From Reticulitermes lucifugus (taxonomy: Eukaryota > Arthropoda > Insecta > Blattodea > Rhinotermitidae), in NCBI GenBank assembly GCA_026260175.1, contig JAKCWW010000919.1, positions 22,937-86,936 on the forward strand: a stretch of DNA of 64,000 nt, read 5' to 3'. The notes below the pieces were generated by a model. That model was not told where the DNA came from. It ran no database searches and worked only from the letters and a program-made list of their open reading frames with translations. Below are positions 1 through 12,130 of the stretch, piece by piece (positions within the stretch are counted from its first letter, which is position 1; every line of letters begins with the position of its first letter). A program made the position numbers and the translations under genes.

Positions 1-1355
1 CTCTCTTACCACTTATTCCTGACCTAATGCGTAATTTTTCCTTCTTTTTTCACTCTTTCCTATATTGTTAATTCCTTTGTTACCTTTCTTCTTCTCTCCT
101 GCACTCCGCTAGTTATTTCTCGGTCGATTCCTCCTTTTTTCTATTCATTTTATTTCTTGGTGTTATGCTCCGTTTCTCTTTATCTCTCTTTAAATGTATT
201 ACTTGAACCTTTTCGTTCAGTGGCAAGCTGCATTAGCCCAGATCATCCTGCCACACATCAACACACAGGTGAGTCATGGATCGAGGGTAATGACCCGGTG
301 CATGAATAAATAGATCTGCGCTTACCAGTCCGTTACCCTAAGCAGAGCAAAGTATAATTCTAAAAATATAACGTCCTCATTATTTATTTGTGGAGAGGCA
401 TAAGATTGATCGATCCCACGCAAAAACATTTGCTGTAACACAAGAGCAGTATCGCTTTTAAAAAACCGAAGTTCTCTGCTTAACACTTTGCATATCTGTC
501 TGTGTGGTACAAATTAATATCTACAGAATTCTCCGATTTGAGTACTGGTGATCACAGCGCTATTGTTTTCTCTTTCCTCCACCTTAACACACCCTACTAT
601 GACAGCTGGTATTGGTTTGTATAGATTTTCATTTGATATCGGCAGGTTTGATGTATTTGTACCCACCTAAAAGTTCCACCATTCTCATTTAGATTCGCAA
701 CTGTAAAACTGCACTCTATGTTTCTGAAGCAGAATGTGTCATCAAAGGGACAGGCCAGCTTATACTTTATAAAGCGAATTAAATGTTACTTCAGGCAATC
801 TAAACATAAAACTGTAGTCAAGGACCCGAAACAAAACCAACCGAACTTCAGCTAATTCCCTGGCAGTATAACCAGAAAGATCAAAACCACTAAAACCACG
901 TCCGCCTTTAGACAATATCCTGAGCCATTTCCATTCCACCCACCTCACAACCTAAAATCTGTTTCCATCCACCCATCTTAACGTTAGTCTATCTGCTCAG
1001 CCTGCCAGCTGTTTGGTTTCCAATATTCTTTACCTAAATTCCCTACGCAATTTTTATCGGCCTCCACAAGACCGTGTCCAGACCCTCATAAATGTCTTTG
1101 TTTCATCATAGTAAGAGTATTGCATGAAATGTTTGGCTCTCTAAGTTACATGGCCTATAATGCCCTAATTTTAACATCACGTCATTCGTCTTGGGTATAT
1201 GTATCCTCCTGAGCACTGTCTACAAGCGCCTGTTAAGTCCTTTCTTCTGAGTACAAAACCGCGTTCCATAAAAATACACAACAGTTTGAAACACCGCAAT
1301 TTACACGTAAATAAGTTTATTTTGATAATCCTGAAGACAGAGTTTCTGGTAAAAA
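1..1355. other. No gene seen; AT-rich DNA
   Basis: The ORFs here are short (the longest is 62 codons) and resemble nothing I know. The first 200 bases are pyrimidine-rich. I see no tRNA-like box, terminal inverted repeat or splice-framed exon. Confidence 0.6.
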
Positions 1356-1359
1356 AATA

Positions 1360-1480
1360 GAATAAAATTGGACAAAAAAGCAAAGAAGAAAGGAAAGCAA
1401 CAAATAAAAGAAATAAAGGAGAGAAAACAAACAAACAAACGAAGAAGAGAAGAAAATGACATGGAATAATTGTAGTAGAA
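1360..1480. repeat. Purine-rich low-complexity tract
   Basis: The plus strand is nearly all A and G, with AAAGAAG, GAAAG and AAACAAAC runs. The apparent minus-strand reading frames rich in Phe, Leu and Ser come from this composition and are not evidence of membrane proteins. Confidence 0.7.
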
Positions 1481-2591
1481 GGAAAAAACAATCAAAAAAC
1501 AAATGTTGTAAGTATATTTCTTCACGCGGGGCCTAAGGGAGCACAAGACTCTACTTTACTTTTGGTGTACGTAAAAAAAGAGCCGTTGAATAAGAAATAA
1601 GAAGGCGAAACTGTAATTCCTGTACGAATAGGAGGAGTAACAACCCCAAGTTGATTTATGGGAGGCTGACATACAGCAGCAGTTCGGAATACACACACTT
1701 ATACAAATTATACACATACATAACACATCCATCTCGCTTCACTGCAGACGCGGAACTGATGCTTTAAACATCACAAAAGGCAAGAAAGGAAGGCATAAAA
1801 CAGAGAAAAGTTTAGCGAAAAACAGACATAACGGTCGCCAGTGACGTTACATTCTGTTACGTCATATTTTGCACAAACGCGAATAGCTTTCAGTAAAGTG
1901 ACTGACTACTGGCTTAGAAGATTAAAAGACAGGCGTTCTGTTCTCAGCACGGGCAGAAACATCTCTAGTTACAGCACCCAAATCAGCCGCGAGGTCAAAA
2001 CATCCTCCGATAAAATGCGTATCGGGGTAAAGCGGCCTCAGCGTGCAACTGACGACTCAATTCCAGCTAGTGCAGAGGTTTGGAATCGAATAGCATTATA
2101 TTCTTCTCCCAAAAGTTTTCTAGTTAATAAGGTTTCATGGGCTGCGCAACGCGAAACCTGGTGTCAGCTTGACTAAATTAATATATCTTATCTTGTCTAT
2201 TTATTCTCGTCCCATACACGCAATGGTGTCTGGTATTCAATCACAAAAGGAACTTTAAAATCAATAATACTTATGTGTAGTTGCCTTGTGCCTAAGCAGT
2301 ATAACACGAAAGGTATAGCGGGGAATTCTACGCATCCCTAAAGATGATACTATGTGAAGGTAAGTTCCACAAGAAGATCGTATATGTCCATTCTTGCACA
2401 AAGTTCAACGTCCAAACAGCCTGACAGTTTTCGAAAAATTTTTTACGTAGGTTTATACTCTTAACACTTCTGTGAACTCAACAGAGGCAAATAAATTACA
2501 CTGGTTTAAATGAAGACGATACGGTAAAGTTTTATGATGTTAACACTTTAATAGCATAAAAATAGCTCACAACTTAAAATATCGACTGATT
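1481..2591. other. No supported gene; one 111-codon open frame
   Basis: A plus-strand frame at 1841-2176 encodes 111 residues, mixed polar, with no signal peptide, membrane segment or motif I recognise. Its codon use does not stand out and there are no obvious flanking exons. I treat it as chance. Confidence 0.5.
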
Positions 2592-2780
2592 AATGTAAAG
2601 TTGTTTCCATCTACGCCATGAAGGCGTATAGGAGAGCAGAGGTTACTACCACTTATTCTTAACCTCGGAACTAGATTGAGCTGAGTTTTCAACATCATGC
2701 CACCGTCGGTTTACCCCCGGAAAATGAGCCCCACAATAGATTAAATAGCGGGCTGGGTGGGCGCCGGAACCGCTCTGACT
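2592..2780 (-). repeat. SINE-3 remnant, tRNA head missing
   Basis: This stretch follows the element at 21838-22170 block by block. Both run from a TAAAG-type tail through ACGCCATGAAGGCGTAT (ACGCCACGAAAGCATAT in the other copy), then CCACTTATTC/CCACTCATTC, then GGTTTACCCCCGG/GCTTTACTTCCAG, then GGCTGGGTGGG/GGCTGAGTGGG. The tRNA-like head is absent here, so this is a 5'-truncated, diverged copy on the minus strand. Confidence 0.6.
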
Positions 2781-3546
2781 AAAAAGTACAAATTTTACTG
2801 TAATCACTTCGGGATATGGTAAATGTTGAAAATAGTAAAAGGGATCATTTCTTCGTTTTATGGAGTACAATGCCTCTATTGTAATTAGCTTTCAAGCAAT
2901 AGACTCTTCTCTGAAATACTAGAACTATGTTTACAATAAACGGACATCAAAGACAACGAGATATGCAGAGAAGCAAAGAACACATTTCGAAATATCAGAT
3001 TACACCAATCTACACTTTCTGCCTAAAGGAAGCTTAAAAGGTTGTCAGGTAAATGTTTACAAAGTGGGAGTCTGCTAGACACAACATTTCCGTGGTTTTG
3101 TGGTGTAAATTACATGGACATATTGTTTAATGACGAAATTAAGTCAATGGGAAGTGGTGTTAGTGAGCTGGTGAATAAATTTGAAAATTACGTTCAGTAC
3201 ATAGACACTGTTGGAATTTCTGAAAGAAAGTCAAACATTTGTCACTCTAAATGGTAAAATATAATTTTACTAGGCAACAACTGAAGGGAAACAGGTGGGC
3301 AAGGGGAGCCAGATGTACATGACAAGAAAGTGATATTAAATTGTATCTTACATGAATGGGGTGTAAGAACGTAGATTTCAGAACACGATCATCGGAACAT
3401 GGTAATGAATTGTTGGAACAAGGATAGTTGCTTCTACTTTACCTTCACTAACCTGGTACCTCCTGGCTTCTGAGGAACTCCTGCCATTGTTTCTCATATT
3501 GGAGGTATCAGGTTCCTATGAAGGTTGGCGAATACCTACTGTGCCT
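2781..3546. other. No gene seen
   Basis: Ordinary AT-rich sequence with a 71-codon frame at 3042-3257 that I do not recognise. No repeat boundary is visible apart from the foldback element that begins at its right edge. Confidence 0.5.
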
Positions 3547-3806
3547 AATTTCAGGCTTCCGCCACGATGTAGATGAGATCTGCGCTCTGCTGCGATATTA
3601 CGCAGTGTTGAATGGTAGTTCTGTACCGACGTTTCGAGACAACCTATCGGTCCATTTTCAAGGACCAAGAAGTCCAAGAAGGAAGCCTATCGTCTTGAAA
3701 TTCTTGATCTTTGAAGATGGGACCGATAGGTCGTCCCTAAACGTCGGTACATAATTAATTCTCAACGCACCGTAATAACGCAGAAGATCGCATATCTCAA
3801 ATACCA
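3547..3806. mobile_element. Foldback element with hammerhead-like arms (copy A)
   Basis: Two diverged inverted arms of about 105 bp face each other. The left arm opens with TTTCAGGCTTCCGCC and carries the minus-strand core at 3625-3664. The right arm carries the plus-strand core at 3709-3750 and ends near GATCGCATATCTCAAATAC. On the right the order is TGAAGA, T, GGGAC, loop, GTCCC, TAAA, CGTC; the first base of GAAA has become T. On the left the hairpin is GGAC/GTCT, with GAAA kept. The same family recurs at 44549-44765, 54490-54602 and 55905-56346. Reading frames across it are by-products of the repeat. It has no coding capacity, so any movement would have needed enzymes supplied elsewhere. 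Confidence 0.75.
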
Positions 3807-4469
3807 GGGTAATTTCAGTAACGCTATTTAACAAACGTAATATAATAGGTCTAAAGAACATAATATGGCAACTTTAATAATTAGCAATAAAACAAGTATC
3901 ATGTTTGTAACAACGGCTTTCTATTTAATTCAATCCTGCCCTTTTCGATATATACTTACACAAGTTTGGCCCTCGAGGGAGTCCTTACGAATTACGTGCG
4001 TGGCCCTCCTGTCGGGTGCAGTTGGCCAGCCCTACTCTACAGGAATTCATGTTTGACAGTGCATGAGACAACTTAAAACTGTAGACAAAATACAAAACTA
4101 AAAGAGAGGCAACACTTTGGTGCATTCGCATAACCATTGCTATCAAGGAAAGGCAGCAACGAATTTCCTTTAGTATCGCCTTGGGCTAACAAGTTTTGTG
4201 ATGTTTATAGCTCCGCGGCTATCCTAACTGTCTTCAAAGGAACCGATTTTATGGCGAATTTATTTAGCACAAAATGCGTTCTCTTAGCATCGTTGCGCAA
4301 CATATCTCTGTCAATAATGTGATCAATTATGAAAGCCCTGCCTCGCAAATGCAACATCAGGTCAGTTGTAGTGTTGTGCTACATGTTGCCTTCAACAATG
4401 CTTTAATGGCGACTTTACAAGGCAGGAAACAATAAGACATACTTAGGTTTTCAATAAATTCCCCAAAAT
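3807..4469. other. No gene seen
   Basis: Only short unremarkable frames (63 and 61 codons). No repeat structure noticed. Confidence 0.5.
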
Positions 4470-4655
4470 TTTTGTCCGATTTTACCCAAATCTGGATTGT
4501 CTCAATAGTTTTCCTTGAAAGTCCACAATATCAAATTTCACATAAATCCATCCAGTTGGAGCCGAGCTGATACATACGAATAGACGGACGGACAGAAATG
4601 ACGAAATTAATAGGCGTTTTTCGCGAGTATGCGAAAACGTCTAAAAAGTGGTAAT
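4470..4655 (+). repeat. Interspersed repeat R1, copy a
   Basis: Shares an ordered set of blocks with 11985-12130: ATATCAAAT/CTATCAAAT, a stretch ending in AGTTG, the near-identical core ATAGACGGACGGAC followed by TGAC, then AGGCGTTTTTCG/AGGTGTTTCCAA, ATGCGAAA and ACGTCTAAAAAG/GCGCCTGAAAAG. The block order shows common descent. No coding capacity is visible and I cannot name the family. Confidence 0.55.
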
Positions 4656-6794
4656 GAGGCGAAACAGACGAAGCAAGCAAGAAGGGGGCAGAAAACAGAC
4701 ATGTTAAGAGGCTCCTTGTCTGACATACGTGGAACAGGAAGGCCGAAGATATTACTATATAGAACATATATATTACGGCACATCATACAGGCCTGTCAAC
4801 ATAGTATATATAGATTACTATACGGAGGAAATGGAATGGCAGGGTAAATAGAACAGCAGGAGACAGGTGGCCGAATTATAAACCCACAGAATGAAGTGTT
4901 AGAAAAATTATCATCAGATACTTGAAAGGAGATTATGAAGCTGGAAAAGGCATTAAATTGTTTAACGCCTAAAGATAAGAAGGACTGAAAAAAGCTGAAA
5001 TTCTGTAGAGTACAATAGCGGATATTGGACGAGGTAAGTAATCCTTCCTTTTTCTTAACACCAGGGAATTTCCTGACCTACCTTACTGAACTCTGAAGAA
5101 CTTCCAGAACTGAGCTGATCATTTATTAAAGAAGGAAAATAAAACAGCGGTATCTCACAGCAGCGTCTTTGTTCACGTACATGGACCACTTTTATATTTC
5201 AAGCATCTGTGATAAGAGAAGGAGAAAATCGTTTCAAAATAGAACTTTCTCTTCAGGGTGAAGGGGTAGAGCTCTAGGGACAAAGAACTAATTTGAATAG
5301 CCATTGGAGTGATGTAAAGTGTGAATTTATTTATAAGATGCAAAGTGATGTTTCTCAAATTTCGACTAGAAACGGTCCTGCAGGAGCGATTACACACGGG
5401 GACCGACCGAGAGTCCGGCGGGTCTGTAAGCGGATTAACGACCTGAAAGGAACAGGCAGAAGTTACCCGCCGCACGGTGGAAATTCACCGTACACCCCCA
5501 CAACACACGATCGGCTTTGCAACACGCAAAGGATAGGGTTTGTTTGTTTCAAGGTACTGCCTAGTTATCGCCGGTTGCCAATGCAGGTTACAAGAATATG
5601 TTCCACAGTCACGTTCGACAAGCGAACTGCTAGATAAAAGAAATGAGAACTGAACTAGTGTAATATAGACAAAACAACAGTAGGCTTGACCCAATTCAAA
5701 CGAAACAAAATATTTAAATGAAGGTAATTCTTGGAACATTTACTTTACGTTTTCTCCTTCTACATCATTACACCGTGTAGCCTCGAGGATGAAGAATATA
5801 TTGCCGTTAGAGATTTATAGATCTACATTCCCCAGAAACGTTGGCACCCAACAAACCGAAGATAGACTATGGTGTCTTAACGCGATAAGACATACAGTGG
5901 TTATAACAACTGTACAATTCGTCACCGTCTCATAAACCTCATATAATAAATATTTATTTAAAACTGTATTAGACTTTTAGTACGTGGTCTCACAACTGCC
6001 TAAGGAGAGAATAATCTTTAAAAATCTTCAATATTATCCCAGCACATTCACAAATATATAAATAAATGATCGACCTTAGTTGTTCCGCCGAGAGAATCTT
6101 TTGAGCTATACGTTGTCTAATTATAATTGTTCTCTAACATAAGTTACTAATCATATTTAATTTAATATAACTATCGTAGTGTGCAATTTACTTACCAAAT
6201 ACTTTATTACTTTCTCCTTTTTTTCTATCATGTTTCCGTCATTGCATGGTGACGACAAACGGGAGAATTCATAGCAACGTACAAAATAATTTCATTCAGA
6301 GATTTCTGAGAATCATGTTGTTAAAATTAAATATTCACAAAGAATTGAAGTATGTAAAAGGTACTAATACGCAGAGAAGATAAACTTGTTGTTGCAATTA
6401 ATTTTGTGTATAAATTTGTGGTGAAAAACATTAAGCCTACAAAAGATATTTTTATCTAAAAATATTTATTAAAGGATTATTATTTACAGTAACTTACTTT
6501 TATATTAATTTTTTCTTTCCTTTATGTAGATAATTCTACGTCGAATTAATAACATTAAAAGGATATCAAAAATTATTTTTTGGGGTTTATTCTTCTTAGA
6601 GATTTAGAATAGTAGGTTTGAAATTTTTCTGTAGATTTACTATTGACTTTATTAACGTGTCATACATATCGAAACAGTTGTAAGAACGTGCATATTTTTT
6701 TGTTGTGTTGTTTTTAAACGTATTTTTATGTTCTAAGATTTTGTTGTATCGTGGGAATCATAATCACGTGTAAGCTACAGCATGTATAGTTTTA
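4656..6794. other. No supported gene; small GC-richer pocket
   Basis: Mostly AT-rich. Around 5380-5520 the sequence is richer in G and C, and a 114-codon plus frame (5293-5637) crosses it. The frame has no recognisable domain. From about 5930 to 6790 the DNA is very AT-rich and featureless. Confidence 0.45.
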
Positions 6795-6983
6795 TGTCAA
6801 CTCCAACCCGGTTATAACGACATCGGTTTATACGAAACCTCGCGTATAGAGTCAGATTTTCTATGGTACCAATTAATTCGTCACAGTTCACCATAACATT
6901 AAACTCCTCGGCTATAACGACATTCGTTTATAACGACACAAAATATTCAGTCCCTTTCATTATGATATAACCGAGTTCGACTG
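6795..6983. mobile_element. Tigger/pogo-like MITE
   Basis: The left end reads TGTCAACTCCAACCCGGTTA and the right end, reversed, reads CAGTCGAACTCGGTTATA. Both match the CAGT..AACC..GGTTATAACG style of pogo/Tigger ends. Internally GTTATAACGAC and CGTTTATAACGAC recur in inverted arrangement. TA lies outside each end (6793-6794 and 6984-6985), the usual target duplication. At about 190 bp it is a non-autonomous derivative with no transposase. Confidence 0.7.
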
Positions 6984-7546
6984 TATTTCAAAGCATAAGA
7001 GTTATGTGAAATTATAAATACTAGGTACGCATTATACTTTGTGTCACGACTGTTGCTGCGGTACGTCGTTACCCAGTTTATTTGTTCCACGTCTGTAGTA
7101 AATGGGTGTGGAATCTGTGGTGTTGCGTGTACTTATTTATTTATTTTGCCTGATACGTGTGCATTTGACTCTGGATTGCGTTTCATGAATCATTTCAAGT
7201 AAAGTGGCGTGATCAGCGTGTTCTTTCATTAATGTATTATTCCGTTCATGAATATATACGAGAATATGTAATATTAACTTTTTCATAGCCCTCGATATGA
7301 AAATATTTTGTGTAATCATTCTTAATTTTCCTGGTGATTATTAAGTTATTGAAATTTGTTAGATAAACAATATAAACAAGAATGGCTCTCTGAATTAAGA
7401 TGACTGCTATAGTTGTTACATTAAATAGAGTATGATTCTGCAATTCCATTACTGTCTTGACTCCAAATCGAGTGTTCTCAGTTCTCGGCTAGAACGTTTG
7501 AATCTTCTTCTGTAATTTGATTTTGCTTCTTCAATCTTGCTATTGC
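6984..7546. other. No gene seen
   Basis: AT-rich sequence with only 60 to 67-codon frames. It abuts the SINE on the right. Confidence 0.5.
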
Positions 7547-7808
7547 CGATCCCAGTAGCCGTGCGGTCTAAGGCGTAGGTCTGCGGCCGCTCGCTTACTA
7601 GGATCGTGGGTTCGAATCCCACCGGAGGCATGAATGTATGTCTCTTGTGAGTGTTGTGTGTTGTCAGCTAGAGGTCTCTGCGACGGGCTGGTCACTCGTC
7701 CAGGGGAGTCCTACCGAGTGTGGTGTGTCTTGAGTGTGTGATCATGAAGCCTCGAAATGAGGAGGCCCAGGCACCCGAAAAGGGACTGTTGAGCCATAGG
7801 AAAAAAAT
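7547..7808 (+). mobile_element. tRNA-derived SINE-1
   Basis: The head resembles a Leu-type tRNA gene with an A box (TAGCCGTGCGG at 7556-7566) and a B box (GGTTCGAATCC near 7609-7619), the two internal RNA polymerase III promoter elements. A roughly 180-bp unrelated body follows, ending at GAGCCATAGG plus an A run (7801-7807). The flanking sequence does not complete a tRNA cloverleaf, so this is a SINE and not a tRNA gene. A second copy lies on the minus strand at 37740-37960. The minus-strand frame starting MPPVGFEPT is the antisense of the B box region, a common false prediction. Confidence 0.85.
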
Positions 7809-8283
7809 CTTCCTATTCCTTTCACCGATGCCTGTAAACTTGGTAATAATCATTAAACGCATCCATACCGATTAATCGGATAAACTGAATGAACCCCGCT
7901 ACATAATTTTTTAATTACAACTGAAAAATTTGTAGACATTTACATGTTTCGCCCTCCACACAAATTATAGACAACATTCACTTCATGATCTGCCTTTCTC
8001 TTTCGCCATGTTCTTCCTCTTTGTACTGCTTTCTTTCCATTCTTGTGTTTTAGCAATTGTTTTACATTAACCTGCCTATAAAATCCAGCCTCCTCGTATT
8101 TATACAAGGATATTCTAGCACCATTTTTAAACTGGAACATGACTTAGTTTGTTTTCAGTTCCTGGACACATCAGCAATCTCTATGATTTCACAGTGAAGT
8201 AAAAATTTTAACAAAAAATAAAGTGATTAAATAAAGGTTTTTTCTTTCAGCGGTGACAGTGTCACACTGTGCGACTAATTTAT

Positions 8284-8298
8284 GTGTGTGTGTGTGTG
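8284..8298. repeat. (TG)n microsatellite
   Basis: About seven TG units inside otherwise ordinary sequence. Confidence 0.9.
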
Positions 8299-10042
8299 GC
8301 AGTTTGTGACAGCCTAGGACGTGTGGGGCCAGCCACAAGATGCCATGTGATACGGCATTATGTCACTTGAATACCTAGCCCTAAAAAAAGCAAATGTTTG
8401 TAATTCTTTCCAAATATCGTAACCATTCTGTTTTTGTACTTATATTCAAATTTCCAACAGTTCAAAGTGCCTAAACTGTAGGCAGATGTTTTGGATTATA
8501 CTATACAGTATATCTCACAAACCGACAATGATTACCCAAATATATAATTGACACGAATGCGTAACCTAAAATTTTAAAGCACAACAAGCAAGTGGAGCAT
8601 TACCGATAACCAGTTCTGCTACCAACTACATATTTACCTGGATTTGTATTAAATGGCTTGGTATGTTAGTGAAATAGTCCGTTAAAAGTAAGCTACCAAA
8701 TCAAGGAGGGTGAGGTACACGGGAGGTGAAACGCGCAAACAAGTCACAAAACTTCAAATAATACTTTGTTCAGGAAACATGAAAAGTGAAGACTTAGAGT
8801 AAATCGGTGGATAATATTAAAATCAAATTTTCAGGAACAGAGAAAAACATTATGGAATGCATTAATCGTGCTCAGGATAGGGACAGGAAAGGACTCTTGA
8901 AAGTACGACAATGAACCTTCGGTTTCCTTCAAGGGGCAGAATATCCTGATTAGACGAATGGTTATTAACTTCTCAACAAGCAATTAACCCCATAAAATTA
9001 GTGAGTTACGTCTAACATGTTTGAACTCAGACACACTGACACTTGTGGGCTACTTGATGCATGTTCCTTGACAGTTTCACTCTTAATTAAAGATTTATGG
9101 GCAACCCTCAAAATAACAAGGATAGGGTCTCAAAGGATCACCTCATTAATTTATGGCTAAAGTTCAGTCAATATCGAACTTCGATGCATGTAACAACTCG
9201 TAATACAAACGCCCTTCCCTTGTACCTTTCCCCCTTTTCAGAGCTTATATGAACTATTATATGGCCACTGAAAATAATAACAACATCGGAATCGAGTAGA
9301 CCCGGAGAGCTACACATATCTTACGTTGCCCTAACTTTAAGACTTAGCTTCAAAACCACCGTTAAAATGCAAATCCAGGCTGGTGTGTTGTTGCAACGGA
9401 CTGTGACTCTTCAGTCATATTTATCTTCGACTTTTGTAACTACCTCAGCCTCTCTGCGAAATTTTTGGGGTAATACCATATAATGTTGCTTCCTTTAAAA
9501 TCTTTTTAAGTTCAATAACTTTTACTTTCCCGGAATTCCTCAATGCGCCCTTTGTAAAATAACCACAAACAGAGCATGTCCCGTTTCTAAGCCGGAATTA
9601 CTGAAAGACCTGTGCCGGAAATTCACACATTGACTGTAGAGAAAAAAGAAGTTTAGTACTGTTAATCGATAACTGACCAACTGAACATATAGCCAGCAAA
9701 TGAATTAGATACTTAGAACAGTTACAAAAAAAAATAACCCACACAAAAATATCTGTAACACACATGACAACTTCTGTAGCATTCTTTAAATATTTACAGC
9801 ATTTCTTCTTCAGTTTCATAAACTAGTATGTTATAATATAGTTTAGAATATTCTTGACGATGAAAGTATACACTGCTTGATTCACTCTAACTTGCTCTTA
9901 CCGTCAGAGGAAATGCTCAGGTATAATCACTTGCACCGTAATATATATATACAGTGAATTTAGATAAGCACAGAGCAATGTACTTCAAGTGCCTGGCCTT
10001 GAATTAATTAGAAGATATTGAACTTCAGACTCGTAAGATCAT

Positions 10043-10061
10043 TAGAGAGAGAGAGGGGGGG
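10043..10061. repeat. (GA)n plus G-run
   Basis: A short AGAGAG repeat passes directly into a run of G. Confidence 0.85.
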
Positions 10062-10559
10062 TAATTTTTATGCCGCTAGGTAACGAAGTGTTTCACTTCC
10101 TGTACAGATCGATGGATTTGATTAGATTGAAGTAAGATCCAGGTGAGGGAAACTGACTGCAAATTAGCACCTAACTTCCGGCTAAACTTTCAGGAATGAG
10201 AGAGAATATTCTTGCACAGTTTATAAACGTTTTTATGTTGTTTATTTTCAAGCTATAGGATTTCTATTAGTCTGTTGCCAACTGGAATCATAAGAAGAAT
10301 TTAACCTTCATTATAGATCTATAAAAGCAGATAAAAACAATTTTTACAACTTAATATATCCTTCTTCAAAGTCTTAAAATAATACCATAAAATTTATTGT
10401 CCTTAACGTAACACAACCTTGCGTTCTTATTCGCGTGTCATGTTTGCACAAAACCTGCTGTGTTAAGCCACCCGTTTCTCACACACGACATGTAACGAAT
10501 TAAACGTAAGAACGTTACATAAACTGTGAGCAACGACAACCATTATCATTTCTGAAATT

Positions 10560-10930
10560 CGAATAGGGAGAAGCGTAAATAGCACGAAAAGTACGCGGAG
10601 ACTAAAGAGAGAAAAAGAGAGAGGGTGACGCACAGAAAGAAGAACATATTGCAAGAGCTATAGAGGGATTCGGACTGAGAGAATAACCAGAAACAGAACT
10701 AGGTGAAAAGAGGTGTAAGTAGGATATTGCAGTGAGGAGTTGGTGGCACGGAGAAGCAAGAGAAGAGGAAATAAGACGTATGGTAAAAAGGGGACTGGGA
10801 GAAATGAAAATAGCACAAAAAACACAAAAGAAAGAAGCATCGAGAAATGGGGAGAGATAGGGTTAAAGAGATGGAGGACGAAGAAGAGGAGGATAGTGAG
10901 AGACAATGAGAAAGGAATTTGTTTTCATTC
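10560..10930. repeat. Purine-rich low-complexity stretch
   Basis: The plus strand is dominated by AGAGA, GAAG and AAAG motifs. The Phe/Leu/Val-rich minus frame (10658-10906) and the Lys/Arg-rich plus frame (10740-10949) are both products of the composition. Confidence 0.65.
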
Positions 10931-11465
10931 TAGAAGTGCAGGTTCATAATGAGTGGAAGATAGTAAAAACACGGAATGAATTGCTCAACTTCATTCTCAA
11001 AGTTTATAAACGTTAAACTGTGCTTAAAATAAGACAGCAAGACGAATACGTATGTTCCTCATTAGTTTGCTTTACACCGAAATGGGAACTTTTTCTGAAA
11101 TATACTGAAGGCTCGTGAACCTATACGTGTATACGTGATATCCTGTCTCTACACATTTGTGCAGTCATAATAGCTGCTGATGGCCATGTACGCTAAACAA
11201 ATAATTACCAAGCCCTTGGTACAGAATGTTCCTGAAAGAATAATATTTGCTCAGATGGTGAAGAAATATTCAGCCTTTATAGAGCAGAGATGTCTCCTAC
11301 CTTGTTAATAAACTGAAAGCTTCCAGTTAAATACTCGTATACTGCAATGAGATTTTGACATTGTGTAGCAGAGTCCTTGTTTAGGTGATAGTCGCTCACG
11401 TAGTTAAGAAATTACCAGCTTTTTATGGTGCCCAAAATTTCATTCTTGTATTTACTGCGTTATGT

Positions 11466-11570
11466 CTGTGGTCACTGTCATGATCCTTAAGAATTCAGTC
11501 CGCAGTCTCGCACACTACGCATATTTCTTTAAGGTCACTTTTAATATTATCTTTCCATCCACGTCTAGAG
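11466..11570 (-). pseudogene. LINE C-terminal coding scrap
   Basis: On the minus strand, GGATGGAAAGATAATATTAA translates as GWKDNIK and continues SDLKEI, followed by a decayed W-I-x-x-A-Q-D-R-like stretch (ILKDHDSD). This matches the C-terminal tail of insect non-LTR retrotransposon polyproteins (R-W-E-D-N-I-K-M-D-L). A stop codon interrupts it and nothing upstream of this tail is recognisable. Five more scraps of the same region occur in the window. Confidence 0.5.
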
Positions 11571-11984
11571 TGATTCTCAAACTAGAAAAATGTGTGCGTT
11601 CCTCAACTCTCCCACGCGCTATTTCTTCACCCGTAAATTTTCTAACAAACTGATTAATAATTTCATAATCTTCCTTGATTGATTACTCCTAAAACCAATC
11701 ACGATGTAGTCGACTCCCCTCTTCTACCAAGGTACATCTGCTGTAAGGTCAATAAGTCACGAAAAGCATTCATATTGAACCCATCCTGGCGCACTTACTC
11801 CCTTGTGTTTAATTATCTCTAAAACATAATATTTAGAGGAAACTTGTGTTGGATGTAAAAATTTGTTTTAACATTTAGCGCCGTATGCGCAAGTAAAGCC
11901 CGGAGTATGCGCAGACACATGTGTGGGACTTCGGGTGAAGTGTTCAGTATCGTCGTTTGATTTTAATCAAGACTGAAATGGGTC
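11571..11984. other. No gene seen
   Basis: Ordinary sequence between a LINE scrap and repeat R1. Confidence 0.5.
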
Positions 11985-12130
11985 GACAAATTTATTTAAA
12001 ATTTCCACTATCAAATCTCATTAACATCCCTTCTAATGTTCTCTAGTTGTAGCATGTGGATAGACGGACGGACTGACAGCAACCTTAACAGGTGTTTCCA
12101 ATGAATGCGAAAGCGCCTGAAAAGCAGCAT
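11985..12130 (+). repeat. Interspersed repeat R1, copy b
   Basis: Second copy of the repeat at 4470-4655, in the same orientation. The best shared block is GATAGACGGACGGAC near 12059, followed by AGGTGTTTCCAATGAATGCG. Confidence 0.55.

Larger units (their letters stand above)
7809..11465. other. No gene seen; simple repeats only
   Basis: Contains a (TG)n run at 8284-8298, a GA/G run at 10043-10061 and a purine-rich stretch at about 10560-10930 that produces complementary false frames on both strands. Nothing else stands out. Confidence 0.5.

Noticed and set aside
5293-5637. 114-codon frame in a GC-richer pocket
   Set aside because: Basic, low-information sequence with no family resemblance, codon signal or neighbouring exon.
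7449-7631. Minus-strand frame starting MPPVGFEPT
   Set aside because: It is the antisense of a SINE B box and is known as a common false prediction.
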